Assembly (NCBI GenBank): GCA_001801215.1
Contig: MGXA01000064.1
Span: forward strand, 1 to 40,411
DNA from: Gallionellales bacterium RIFCSPLOWO2_02_FULL_59_110
GTDB taxonomy: Bacteria > Pseudomonadota > Gammaproteobacteria > Burkholderiales > Gallionellaceae
DNA: 40,411 nucleotides
Direction of reading: 5' to 3'
Shown piece by piece: positions 1 to 8,237 of this stretch (positions within the stretch are counted from its first letter, which is position 1; each line of letters starts with the position of its first letter). Below the pieces are notes generated by a model. It had not been told where the DNA came from. It did not search any database and saw only the letters and a list, made by a program, of their open reading frames with translations. Position numbers and translations under genes: made by a program.

Positions 1-1
1 C

Positions 2-454
2 CCGCAGCTTGCCGGGCAGCATGTGACGGTGCTGGTCAAGCAGTTGATCGACGTGCGCACCGGCCGCCGCGACAATGACAAGATGCACCCCTTCGCCGCC
101 GAAGAGGTGCTGACTACCGAAGATGTGGCCGATATAGCGGCCTACCTCAACAAGCTGCCGACACCGGCCACCAACAGCCGGGGTGAAGGCAAGCGTCTGG
201 AAAAAGGCAAGGCGCTTTACGTTAAAGACTGCGCAATTTGCCATGGCGACAACGGGGAAGGCAATGACAAGGAGTTCTACCCGATGGTCGCCGCACAGCA
301 TTATCCCTATCTGTTGCGCGAAGCCAGGATTATCCGCGACGGCGTGCGGCGCAACGCCAACATGAAAATGGTCAAAGCCATCGGGCAGTACAGCGAGGAA
401 GACCTGGAAGCGGTCGGCGACTACATGTCGCGTTTGCTTCCGCCCGCGAAGTAG
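2..454 (+). CDS. Diheme c-type cytochrome, 5' end outside window
   Basis: The reading frame is open from the first bases, and the PQLAGQH sequence at its left edge is the C-terminal part of a heme domain, so the true start lies upstream. GTG at 23 is internal. The visible part covers the end of one cytochrome domain (with a KMHPFA Met ligand candidate) and a complete second domain with the heme motif CAICH near position 230 and a downstream NANMKM Met ligand candidate. This two-domain pattern matches the cytochrome c4/c553 family of small periplasmic electron carriers. The partner enzyme is not visible. The gene ends 175 bases before hyfB, so a functional link to the Hyf-like complex is possible but unproven. 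Confidence 0.85.
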   Translation, partial: PQLAGQHVTVLVKQLIDVRTGRRDNDKMHPFAAEEVLTTEDVADIAAYLNKLPTPATNSRGEGKRLEKGKALYVKDCAICHGDNGEGNDKEFYPMVAAQHYPYLLREARIIRDGVRRNANMKMVKAIGQYSEEDLEAVGDYMSRLLPPAK

Positions 455-628
455 TTTTTCTGTTGCGCCAGCACCGCCCCGTACCCGCCGCTCCCATGCG
501 ACGCCGGATTGAACGTGCTCCGCTTGCGGTTTTTCCATGACCGATGTTGAGGCGAACACAGCAGAGGGAGTAGAATTACCGGCTTGCGCAGTTGGGATAA
601 CCTGCAAGGCGGAGAAAAAGCGACCAGG

Positions 629-2638
629 ATGGACATTGCCGGTGTATTGCCGTTGGATATGGCAGGCACGATTATCGTGCTCTGGCTGGCGCTGGGGGTG
701 CTGGGGCTGACGCTACGGGGCAAACCGCATCTCATTGCCAATGCCATTTTTCCCGCTGGCGCGGTCGCCTCGCTGGCGCTTGCCGCCATCGGCTTATGGG
801 CGCTTGGCGCAGCTGCCGATGTTGCAATTCTGCCGCTCGGCCTGCCGGATCTGCCACTGCACCTGCGCCTCGACCCGCTCTCGGCATTCTTCCTGGTTCT
901 GCTGGGCGGCGCATCGTTCGGCGTGTCGCTGTTCGGCGCCGGTTACTTCCGCTCCATGCCGGGAAAGACACTCGGTCTGCTGTGTCTCGAATACCACCTG
1001 TTTCTCGCCGGCATGGCGCTGGTGCTGCTGGCCGACGATGCCTACATGTTCATGGTGGCATGGGAAACCATGGCGCTATCGTCCTATTTCCTGGTTACCA
1101 CCGATCATCGCATTCCCGACATACGCAAGGCGGGTTATCTGTACCTGCTGGTCGCGCATGTCGGCGCGATCGCCATTTTGCTCGGCTTCGGCGTGATGCA
1201 GGGCGGGCAGGGCATCGGCGCCTATACTTTCGACGCGATGCGCGATGCGCATTTGTCCGCATTCTGGTCGTCGGTGGTGTTTCTGCTGGCATTGTTTGGC
1301 TTCGGCGCAAAAGCCGGGCTGTTGCCGCTGCATGTCTGGCTGCCCGAGGCGCACCCGGCTGCGCCCTCGCCGGTTTCCGCGCTGATGAGCGGCATCATGC
1401 TGAAGACGGCGATCTACGGCATATTGCGTTTCACCTTCGACCTGCTGGATATGCAGCAGTGGTGGTGGGGGGTGCTGGCGCTGGCGCTGGGGCTGCTCAC
1501 AGCAGTTTTCGGCGTGATATTTGCCGCCGTGCAGGGCGACATGAAGCGGCTGCTGGCCTATTCTTCCATCGAGAACATCGGGTTGCTGCTGGTGGGCATC
1601 GGCCTGACCATCATCTTTCATGTCTACGGCAAGGATGCGCTGGCGGCCTTGTCGCTTACCGCGATGCTGTACCACAGCCTGAACCACGCTTTCTTCAAGA
1701 GCCTGCTATTTACCGGCACCGGCGCTATCCTGCATGCGACCGGCGAACGCAATATGGGGCGGCTGGGCGGGCTGATCCGCAAGATGCCGTGGGCTGCTTC
1801 GCTGATGCTGATCGGCGTGCTGGCCATCGCCGGGCTGCCGCCATTCAACGGTTTCGTTTCGGAGTGGCTGCTGTTGCAGGCCTTCCTGCTGTCGCCGGGC
1901 TTGCCGAACAGTTATATCAACATGCTGATTCCGGTGGTGGCTGCGGTGATTGCGCTGTCCGCCGCACTGGCGGCCTATGTGATGGTGAAATTCTACGGGA
2001 TCGTCTTTCTCGGCCAGCCGCGCGAGCCGGCGCTGGAACAGGCTCACGATGCCGGCATTTGGGAACGTGCCGGGATGGGCTGGCTGGCGCTCGGATGCGT
2101 GGTGCTCGGGCTGGCGCCAGTTTTCGTGATACGGCAGCTCGATCCGGTCACGCAAATGTTGATCGGGCATGGCCTGGGCAACTCGGCTGGCGGCTGGCTG
2201 TTTCTTACTCCGGTGGATACCGAGCGCGCCAGCTACAGCCCTGTGTACTTCCTGCTGGCGGTGCTGGGCGTGATGCTGGCGACTGCCTTGGCGGTGCGCC
2301 GTTTCTATCACGGGCGGCTGCGCCGTGGCCCGGCCTGGGACTGCGGTTTTCCGGAACAGACCGCGCGCATGCAGGACACCGCCGAGGGCTTCGGCCAACC
2401 GATCCGGCGCATCTTCGAACCGTTCTTCCGCATCGAAAGAGAAGCTCCCAGCGCGTTCGATACGCACCCGCACTACCACGGTCGCAGCGATGACCGCATC
2501 TGGCTGTTTCTATACCTGCCGATCAAACGCATCACCGAGACGCTGTCGTCCTGGGTATCGGTGTTGCAGCATGGGCGCATTCACCTGTACCTGAGCTATA
2601 CCTTCGCGACGCTGATCGTGCTGCTGGCGTTCATGTGA
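629..2638 (+). CDS. hyfB: Hyf-like complex subunit B, proton-pumping NuoL/M/N-type subunit
   Basis: A 669-residue polytopic membrane protein of the proton-translocating antiporter family (complex I NuoL/M/N, Mrp, HyfB/HycC). Many hydrophobic helices are visible, with the family segment GLLPLHVWLPEAHPAAPSPV in the middle and a long C-terminal part ending in another membrane helix. It is expected to form part of the proton path of a membrane-bound complex. I chose ATG 629 because the protein becomes family-like there and GGAGAA lies upstream at 611-616. An in-frame TTG at 584 would add 15 unrelated residues. It is the first gene of hyfB-C-E-F-G-I and overlaps hyfC. No second antiporter (HyfD) and no ferredoxin subunits (HyfA, HyfH) are present. 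Confidence 0.9.
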   Translation: MDIAGVLPLDMAGTIIVLWLALGVLGLTLRGKPHLIANAIFPAGAVASLALAAIGLWALGAAADVAILPLGLPDLPLHLRLDPLSAFFLVLLGGASFGVSLFGAGYFRSMPGKTLGLLCLEYHLFLAGMALVLLADDAYMFMVAWETMALSSYFLVTTDHRIPDIRKAGYLYLLVAHVGAIAILLGFGVMQGGQGIGAYTFDAMRDAHLSAFWSSVVFLLALFGFGAKAGLLPLHVWLPEAHPAAPSPVSALMSGIMLKTAIYGILRFTFDLLDMQQWWWGVLALALGLLTAVFGVIFAAVQGDMKRLLAYSSIENIGLLLVGIGLTIIFHVYGKDALAALSLTAMLYHSLNHAFFKSLLFTGTGAILHATGERNMGRLGGLIRKMPWAASLMLIGVLAIAGLPPFNGFVSEWLLLQAFLLSPGLPNSYINMLIPVVAAVIALSAALAAYVMVKFYGIVFLGQPREPALEQAHDAGIWERAGMGWLALGCVVLGLAPVFVIRQLDPVTQMLIGHGLGNSAGGWLFLTPVDTERASYSPVYFLLAVLGVMLATALAVRRFYHGRLRRGPAWDCGFPEQTARMQDTAEGFGQPIRRIFEPFFRIEREAPSAFDTHPHYHGRSDDRIWLFLYLPIKRITETLSSWVSVLQHGRIHLYLSYTFATLIVLLAFM

Positions 2639-3597
2639 TGGAAAACACCAACCTCGCTCTCGGCATGCTGTTCCAGCTGTTCCAGTCGCTGCTGGTGGTG
2701 CTGCTCGCGCCGCTGCTGATGGGCTGGGTGAGCCAGTGCCGCGCCTGGCTGCAAAACCGTTCCGGTCCTGGCCTGTTGCAGCCCTATCGCATGTTGCGCA
2801 AGCTGTTTCTCAAGGATGCGGTCATTGCTTTTAATGCTTCGCCGTTGTTCCGTGTCACGCCCTACATTCTGTTCGGCTGCATGTGGCTGGCGGCGGCCAT
2901 TATTCCCATCATAGCGGTGGATTTGCCGTTCTCGCCCGCCGCCGACGTGATCGCGCTGGTCGGCGTGTTCGCGCTTGCGCGGGTGTTCATCGCGCTTGCC
3001 GCGATGGATATCGGCACCGCGTTCGGTTCGCTCGGCGCGCGGCGCGAAATGCTGGTGTCGTTTCTCGCCGAGCCGGCCTTGTTGATGGTGCTGTTTACCG
3101 CCTCGCTGATCAGCCATTCGACCCAGTTGCCGAGTATCGTGGGAGCGCTCGCGCATCGCGAATTCGTGCTGTATCCCAGCCTCGCGTTTGCCGCGCTGGC
3201 ATTCGTGATTGTGCTGCTGGCCGAAAACGCGCGCATACCGGTGGACAATCCGAACACGCATCTGGAGCTGACCATGATCCACGAGGCGATGATCCTGGAG
3301 TATTCGGCGCGCCATCTGGCGCTGATCGAATGGGCGGTCAGCCTCAAGCTGTTCGCCTATATTTCCCTCGGCATCGCGCTGTTTATCCCGCACGGCATTG
3401 CCGATGTGGGCAAGTGGGATGCACTGCCGCTGTCCATCGCCGCGCTGCTGGCGAAACTGGTCATGGCCGGCGCCGGGCTGGCCCTGCTCGAAACATTGCT
3501 CGCCAAGGTGCGCATTTTCCGCGCCCCGGAATTTCTGGGCACCGCTTTTCTGCTCGCGGTGCTGGGGCTGTTGATCCACATTCTGTTGGGCGCGTGA
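2638..3597 (+). CDS. hyfC: Hyf-like complex subunit C, NuoH-type membrane subunit
   Basis: A 319-residue integral membrane protein of the NuoH/HycD/HyfC family, the subunit that anchors the peripheral arm to the membrane arm. Family-type segments include the start region with QNRSGPGLLQPYRML, and ENARIPVDNPNTHLELTMIH, whose acidic residues lie in the cytoplasmic loop that faces the small and large subunits. The start ATG overlaps the hyfB stop as TGATG. A GTG three bases earlier is possible but unnecessary. Length is normal for the family. It is translationally coupled to hyfB and followed at 10 bases by hyfE. Confidence 0.92.
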   Translation: MENTNLALGMLFQLFQSLLVVLLAPLLMGWVSQCRAWLQNRSGPGLLQPYRMLRKLFLKDAVIAFNASPLFRVTPYILFGCMWLAAAIIPIIAVDLPFSPAADVIALVGVFALARVFIALAAMDIGTAFGSLGARREMLVSFLAEPALLMVLFTASLISHSTQLPSIVGALAHREFVLYPSLAFAALAFVIVLLAENARIPVDNPNTHLELTMIHEAMILEYSARHLALIEWAVSLKLFAYISLGIALFIPHGIADVGKWDALPLSIAALLAKLVMAGAGLALLETLLAKVRIFRAPEFLGTAFLLAVLGLLIHILLGA

Positions 3598-3607
3598 CGA
3601 GGTCAAG

Positions 3608-4264
3608 ATGAGCTATACCGTCCAGTTTATCAACTTGCTTGCGGCGATCCTGCTGCTGATTTCCTTCGCGATGCTGTCGCAGCGGCGCATCCTGTCGCTG
3701 ATCAACCTGTTTGCCTGGCAGGGGCTGGTGTTGTCGGTCAGCACCTTTGTGGTGGCGTATTCGACGGCGCAGCAGCATTTGTATTTTTCTGCCGCGCTAA
3801 CGCTGCTGCTGAAGGTGCTGGTGTTGCCCTGGCTGCTGCACCGCCTGATCCGCAAGCTCAACGTGAGATGGGACGTGGAAACGCTGATCAACATCCCGGC
3901 CACCATGCTGGCCGGCATCGCGCTGGTGATCTTCGCCTTCAACCTGGCCGCGCCGATTTCGCAACTGGCCGAAGGCATCACGCGCGGGCTGATCGGCATC
4001 GCGCTGGCCAGCGTGCTGCTGTCGCTGCTGATGATGCTCACCCGGCGCAAGGCGGTTACTCAGGTGGTCGGCTTTCTGGCGATGGAAAATGGCCTGTTCT
4101 TCGCCGCCACCAGCGCCACGCACGGCATGCCGCTGGTGGTGGAACTGGGCATCGCGCTCGACGTGCTGGTAGCCACCTTCATTTTCGGCATTTTCTTTTT
4201 CCAGATCCGCGAGACTTTCGACAGCCTGGATATCACCCACATGGAAAAGCTCAAGGATGATTGA
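3608..4264 (+). CDS. hyfE: Hyf-like complex subunit E, membrane protein
   Basis: A 218-residue very hydrophobic protein matching HyfE. The N-terminal half resembles NuoK-like small antiporter-associated subunits (MrpC/NuoK superfamily), with a MLSQRRILSLINLFAWQG segment, and the C-terminal half carries FLAMENGLFFAATSATHGMP, which resembles the NuoK membrane glutamate region. It presumably forms part of the proton channel next to HyfB and HyfF. The stop codon overlaps the start of hyfF by 8 bases, so the two are translationally coupled. Confidence 0.88.
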   Translation: MSYTVQFINLLAAILLLISFAMLSQRRILSLINLFAWQGLVLSVSTFVVAYSTAQQHLYFSAALTLLLKVLVLPWLLHRLIRKLNVRWDVETLINIPATMLAGIALVIFAFNLAAPISQLAEGITRGLIGIALASVLLSLLMMLTRRKAVTQVVGFLAMENGLFFAATSATHGMPLVVELGIALDVLVATFIFGIFFFQIRETFDSLDITHMEKLKDD

Positions 4265-5714
4265 CCTGCAACTTCTCGCGTTGCTGCTCACCCCGCTCTT
4301 GGGAGGCGGGTTGCTGGCCGTGTTCGGCTCGCGCCGCTGGGCGGCAGAGCTGAATGCGCTGATGAGTTTTCTGACCTTCGCCGCTTCGGTGGCGCTGACG
4401 CTGCGCGTGGTCGAAGCCGGGCCGCAGGTCGCGTTCGGGGAGCAATTTTTCATCGACCAGTTCAACGTGTTCCTGGTGGCGCTGACCGCTTTCATCGCGT
4501 TCACCACCTCGCTGTTCTCGCGCCCCTACATGCGCGTCGAACAGGATCACGGCAGGCTCAGCACGCCGATGCTGCACCTGTATTACAGCATGTACCAACT
4601 CTTCACCTTCGCCATGCTGGTGGCGCTGAGCGCCAACAACATGGGTATCGTCTGGGTGGCGATGGAGGCGGCCACGCTGACCACCGTGCTGCTTGTCTCG
4701 TTGTACCGCACCCCGGCCAGCCTCGAAGCGGCGTGGAAATATTTCATCCTGTGCGGCGTGGGTATCGCGCTCGCGCTGTTCGGCACCATCCTTCTGTATT
4801 TCGCCGCCGAGCGCGTGCTCGGCCAGGGCGGCACCGCGCTGTTATGGACGCACCTCAACGAGGTCAAGGGCGAGCTGGAACCCACCGTGCTCAAGTTGGC
4901 GTTCATCTTCCTGCTGGTCGGCTACGGCACCAAAATTGGCCTGGTGCCGCTGCACAGCTGGCTGCCGGACGCCCATGCGGAAGGGCCCACGCCGGTTTCC
5001 GCGGTGCTTTCCGGCCTGCTGTTGAACGTCGCACTGTGCGCGGTGATGCGCAGCAAGGTGCTGGTGGACGGCTCGCTCGGCACGCATTTTGCGGGCAATC
5101 TGATGATGGGTTTCGGCCTGCTCTCGGTGGTGGTCGCCGCGCTGTTCCTGTCGCGGCAGAAGGACATCAAGCGCATGTTCGCCTATTCCTCGATCGAGCA
5201 CATGGGGCTGATCACCTTCGCCTTCGGCATGGGCGGCAAGGTTGCGACCTTCGCGGCGCTGCTGCACATGACCGTGCACTCGCTGACCAAGTCGGCGATC
5301 TTCTTCGCGGTCGGACACGCGGTGCAGAAGGCAGGCACCCAGCAGATGGACAACATCCGCGGCATGTTGCAAATCAGCCCGACGGTCGGCTGGGGGCTGA
5401 TGCTCGGCACTTTCGCTATCCTCGGCATGCCGCCGTTCGGCGTGTTCGCCAGCGAATTTCTCATCATCACCACGGCGATGCACGACTACCCCTGGACCAC
5501 GCCGATCCTGCTCATCGCGCTGGGCATGGCGTTCGCCGCCATTTTCGGCAAGGTGCAGCCCATGGTGTTCGGCGAAACGACGGCGAAACCCTTGCCGCAC
5601 CCGCCCGCGCTGCTGCCGGTGTTCGCGCATTTGCTGCTGGTGCTGATTCTCGGTTTGTATATGCCGCCCTATCTGGCCGACTGGTACCGCCAGGCGGCGG
5701 CTTTGCTGGGATAA
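4257..5714 (+). CDS. hyfF: Hyf-like complex subunit F, proton-pumping NuoL/M/N-type subunit
   Basis: A 485-residue second antiporter-like subunit. The proton_antipo_M core carries VGYGTKIGLVPLHSWLPDAH and EGPTPVSAVLSGLLLN, followed by KDIKRMFAYSSIEHMGL. These include the conserved lysines and the acidic residue of the proton path. Length agrees with HyfF. It overlaps hyfE at its start. After its stop comes a 159-base gap filled by a palindromic repeat before hyfG, the only real interruption of the operon. Having HyfB plus HyfF but no HyfD means two pump modules rather than three. Confidence 0.92.
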   Translation: MIDLQLLALLLTPLLGGGLLAVFGSRRWAAELNALMSFLTFAASVALTLRVVEAGPQVAFGEQFFIDQFNVFLVALTAFIAFTTSLFSRPYMRVEQDHGRLSTPMLHLYYSMYQLFTFAMLVALSANNMGIVWVAMEAATLTTVLLVSLYRTPASLEAAWKYFILCGVGIALALFGTILLYFAAERVLGQGGTALLWTHLNEVKGELEPTVLKLAFIFLLVGYGTKIGLVPLHSWLPDAHAEGPTPVSAVLSGLLLNVALCAVMRSKVLVDGSLGTHFAGNLMMGFGLLSVVVAALFLSRQKDIKRMFAYSSIEHMGLITFAFGMGGKVATFAALLHMTVHSLTKSAIFFAVGHAVQKAGTQQMDNIRGMLQISPTVGWGLMLGTFAILGMPPFGVFASEFLIITTAMHDYPWTTPILLIALGMAFAAIFGKVQPMVFGETTAKPLPHPPALLPVFAHLLLVLILGLYMPPYLADWYRQAAALLG

Positions 5715-5732
5715 ACAATTAAACCAATTTTT

Positions 5733-5845
5733 GCCACAGAGGACACAGAGATGACACAGGGGAATTCAAGGTTTATACATGCCGCATCGATAGGTGGGCA
5801 TCGCTTGCTTTTGCCTTGCTCTGTGATCTCTGTGTCCTCTGTGGC
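5733..5845. repeat. Palindromic intergenic repeat with 20-bp perfect inverted arms
   Basis: Arms at 5733-5752 (gccacagaggacacagagat) and 5826-5845 are exact reverse complements, separated by 73 bases. Such GCCACAGAGGACACAGAG elements are familiar as dispersed intergenic repeats in environmental proteobacteria (from memory, not searched). It separates hyfF from hyfG and could act as an RNA stem that tunes expression of the downstream genes. Confidence 0.8.
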
Positions 5846-5873
5846 TGATATTGTTTTGGTCTTTGAATAGAAA

Positions 5874-7550
5874 ATGCCGATCACCCATCCCAACCTGCAC
5901 TTGAACCGGCTGGACGGCGCGATTCCCGCCTGGCTGGGCGAGATCAGCCCTGATGATTTACTGCCGATCTGTCAGAACGTGTCCGATGGCGGCGGACGGC
6001 TGCTGGCCTTGTGGGGTAGCGATGTGCGCGATCAAGGCAATGGTTTTGCGCTGCATGTCTCGCTGGTCAACGAGGCGGGTCTGATCTGTTTGAGCATGGC
6101 GCTGGATACCGCACAGCCCGTCTATCCGGACATCAGCCGGATATTCCCGGCAGTCGCGCGGATGCAGCGCGCGGCGTACGACCTGCTCGGCATCTATGCG
6201 CAGGAAAGCCAGGATCACCGCAAATGGATACGCCACGGCGCGTGGCACGGCTTTCCGTTGCGCAAGGATTTCGTGAACCATCAGACCCACCCCCATCCCA
6301 ACCTTCCCCCGATGCCCTCTCATCAATCCTCTCCCGCAAGCGGGCGAGGAGGCGAACGAGAAATGCAATCTTCAATCCCCGAAGGGGAAGGGACGATGGC
6401 CCGTTCTCCTGCGGAGAACGTGGATCAACCCCTTGATGCCTATCCGTTCGTGCGGGTCGAAGGGCAGGGGGTGCACGAGATTCCGGTGGGGCCGATCCAT
6501 GCAGGCATCATCGAACCGGGGCACTTCCGTTTTTCTGTGGTCGGCGAGAGGGTGCTGCGCCTCGAGGAACGCCTCGGCTACACGCACAAGGGCATCGAGA
6601 AGCGTTTCGAGAGCCTGACGCTGCAACAGGGTGCGAGACTGGCCGGGCGGGTCAGCGGCGACAGCACCGTCGCTTATGCGTGGGCTTATGCGATGGCAGC
6701 CGAGAGCATCGCCGCCGTGACCCCTCCGGAGCGCGCGCTGTGGCTGCGCGCGCTGCTCCTGGAGCGCGAACGCATCGCCAACCACTTGGGCGATCTCGGC
6801 GATCTCGGCAACGATGTCGCGCTGTCGTTCGGCTTCGCGCAGTTCTGGATATTGAAGGAGCAGGTATTGCGCAACAATGCCGCGCTGTTCGGACACCGTT
6901 ACCTGATGGATAAAATCGTTCCGGGCGGAGTAGCAGTAGACCTGACGGCGTTCGGGAAATCGACGCTGCGCGACGAATGCACCATGCTGGAACGCGAGGT
7001 GCGCGTGCTGCGCGGCATCTATGAAGAACATGCCGGAGTGCAGGATCGCTTCATCGCCACCGGGCGCGTCGAGCCGAAGCTGGCCGCGCAGCTTGGCTTA
7101 TGCGGCCTGGCCGGACGCGCCAGCGCCCAGGCCTGGGATGCGCGCGTGCAGTTTGCCTGCGCCCCCTATGACAGGCTGGACGTGCGCATGGCGACTTACC
7201 GCAACGGAGATGTCGCGGCGCGCGCCATCGTGCGCTTCGACGAGCTGTTCGAATCGCTGCGCCTGCAGCGCGAAATCATGGATCGTCTCGTGCATGGCGA
7301 CGCCGCCACGGAAATGTTGGAAAAACTGCCCGGCAACGGTTTCGGCGTGGGCATGGTGGAAGGCTGGCGCGGCGAGGTGCTGGTGGCGATCCACACCGAT
7401 GCGACCGGTCGCTTCGCACGCGTCCACCCGCACGATCCGTCCTGGCAGAACTGGCCGGTGCTGGAACACGCCATCATGGGCAACATCGTGCCGGATTTCC
7501 CGCTCATCAACAAATCGTTCAACCTCAGCTACTCGGGCCAGGACTTGTAG
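5874..7550 (+). CDS. hyfG: Hyf-like complex large subunit G (NuoC/NuoD fusion) without NiFe cysteines
   Basis: A 558-residue fusion of an N-terminal NuoC-like domain (about residues 1-137) and a NuoD/NiFe large-subunit domain (about 183-558, beginning near YPFVRVEGQGVHEIPVGPIH). In true group 4 hydrogenases the metal site uses an RxCGxC motif and a C-terminal DPCxxC. Here the first is RVSGDS (residues 259-264), and the C-terminus ends NKSFNLSYSGQDL with no cysteine pair. The subunit therefore should not bind a NiFe centre. This fits the Ehr class of hydrogenase-related complexes, whose reaction is not settled. Residues 138-182 are an extra linker created by a repeat insertion. The Shine-Dalgarno sequence before ATG 5874 is weak. 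Confidence 0.9.
   Translation: MPITHPNLHLNRLDGAIPAWLGEISPDDLLPICQNVSDGGGRLLALWGSDVRDQGNGFALHVSLVNEAGLICLSMALDTAQPVYPDISRIFPAVARMQRAAYDLLGIYAQESQDHRKWIRHGAWHGFPLRKDFVNHQTHPHPNLPPMPSHQSSPASGRGGEREMQSSIPEGEGTMARSPAENVDQPLDAYPFVRVEGQGVHEIPVGPIHAGIIEPGHFRFSVVGERVLRLEERLGYTHKGIEKRFESLTLQQGARLAGRVSGDSTVAYAWAYAMAAESIAAVTPPERALWLRALLLERERIANHLGDLGDLGNDVALSFGFAQFWILKEQVLRNNAALFGHRYLMDKIVPGGVAVDLTAFGKSTLRDECTMLEREVRVLRGIYEEHAGVQDRFIATGRVEPKLAAQLGLCGLAGRASAQAWDARVQFACAPYDRLDVRMATYRNGDVAARAIVRFDELFESLRLQREIMDRLVHGDAATEMLEKLPGNGFGVGMVEGWRGEVLVAIHTDATGRFARVHPHDPSWQNWPVLEHAIMGNIVPDFPLINKSFNLSYSGQDL
6285..6421. repeat. Palindromic repeat element inserted in frame inside hyfG
   Basis: This stretch encodes a Pro/Ser/Gly-rich linker unlike the rest of HyfG and looks like an intergenic repeat at the DNA level. 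It is a C-rich tract followed by three short perfect or near-perfect palindromes: ctcccgc-aa-gcgggcgag (6331-6348), cccc-gaa-gggg (6377-6387) and gttctcc-tgc-ggagaac (6403-6419). It adds about 45 codons without a stop and falls exactly between the NuoC-like and NuoD-like domains. The boundaries are estimated from where family-like protein sequence stops and resumes. Confidence 0.7.
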
Positions 7551-7552
7551 CC

Positions 7553-8089
7553 ATGCCTATCTTCCAGATCATCAGGCAGATCGTCAGAACCGGTTTCAAG
7601 ACCGAAGCCCCGCCGTTGCCGGACGAGGCGCTGCGCGCGGAACCGCAGCGGCTGCACGGGGAAATTCTGCGCGCGTTCGGCGGAGCGCTGAGCATCCGCC
7701 AGGTGGATGCGGGCTCGTGCAACGGCTGCGAGCTGGAGATACGCGCGCTCAATAACGCTTACTACAACATCGAAGGATTGGGCATCAAGTTTGTCGCCAG
7801 CCCGCGCCATGCGGACATGCTGCTGGTCACCGGGCCGGTGTCGCGCCACATGGAAACCGCACTCAAGCGCGCCTACGACGCCACCCCTGAGCCAAAACTG
7901 GTAGTCGCGGTCGGCGATTGCGGCTGCGACGGAGGAATATTCGGCGAGAGTTATGCTAGTTGCGGCAAGGTTTCCAGCGTGATTCCGGTGGACGTGGTGG
8001 TGAGCGGCTGCCCGCCTACGCCCGTGGCGATCCTGCAGGGCATCCTCACTGCCGTCAGCGCGCAGAAGGGGACTTCCGCCTCGCCCTGA
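7553..8089 (+). CDS. hyfI: Hyf-like complex small subunit I, NuoB-type 4Fe-4S protein
   Basis: A 178-residue NuoB/HycG/HyfI family protein that carries the proximal 4Fe-4S cluster next to the large subunit. The ligand set is visible: DAGSCNGCE (two cysteines), then a GDCGCDGG segment, then VVSGCPPTP. So the iron-sulfur site appears intact although the partner HyfG lacks its metal site. It starts 2 bases after the hyfG stop and is the last gene of the operon. The next gene, ctaA, is convergent. Confidence 0.92.
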   Translation: MPIFQIIRQIVRTGFKTEAPPLPDEALRAEPQRLHGEILRAFGGALSIRQVDAGSCNGCELEIRALNNAYYNIEGLGIKFVASPRHADMLLVTGPVSRHMETALKRAYDATPEPKLVVAVGDCGCDGGIFGESYASCGKVSSVIPVDVVVSGCPPTPVAILQGILTAVSAQKGTSASP

Positions 8090-8153
8090 CACCCCCAAAA
8101 AACAGTTGTCCGCAGATTACGCAGATTCGCACAGATTTAAAACAGTCAAGCAG

Positions 8154-8190
8154 GTTGGGTTAGGCGCAGTTTTTTGCGCCGTAACCCAAC
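8154..8190. repeat. Hairpin repeat between convergent hyfI and ctaA
   Basis: Arms gttgggttaggcgca (8154-8168) and tgcgccgtaacccaac (8175-8190) pair over 15 bp with a single bulged G and a T-rich loop. It is preceded by a ccgcagattacgcagat-type sequence at 8110-8127 that also looks like a dispersed repeat. Both lie in the 148-base gap between convergent genes, so the hairpin may serve as a terminator for either strand. Confidence 0.65.
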
Positions 8191-8237
8191 AAAAGGCAGA
8201 GTTGGCATGTGCGGCACCCATTCATTGGAAATCAGGT

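Noticed and set aside
796-2493. Long 565-codon open frame overlapping hyfB
   Set aside because: It is a shadow frame of a GC-rich gene with Arg/Ala/Gly-rich nonsense composition and no family features. Similar shadows lie over hyfC, dapF, ntrC and glnA.
2596-3606. 336-codon antisense frame over hyfC
   Set aside because: Gln/His/Arg-rich composition typical of the reverse strand of membrane protein genes; no domain recognised.
5874-8089. Functional group 4 NiFe hydrogenase
   Set aside because: HyfG lacks both cysteine pairs needed for the NiFe centre.
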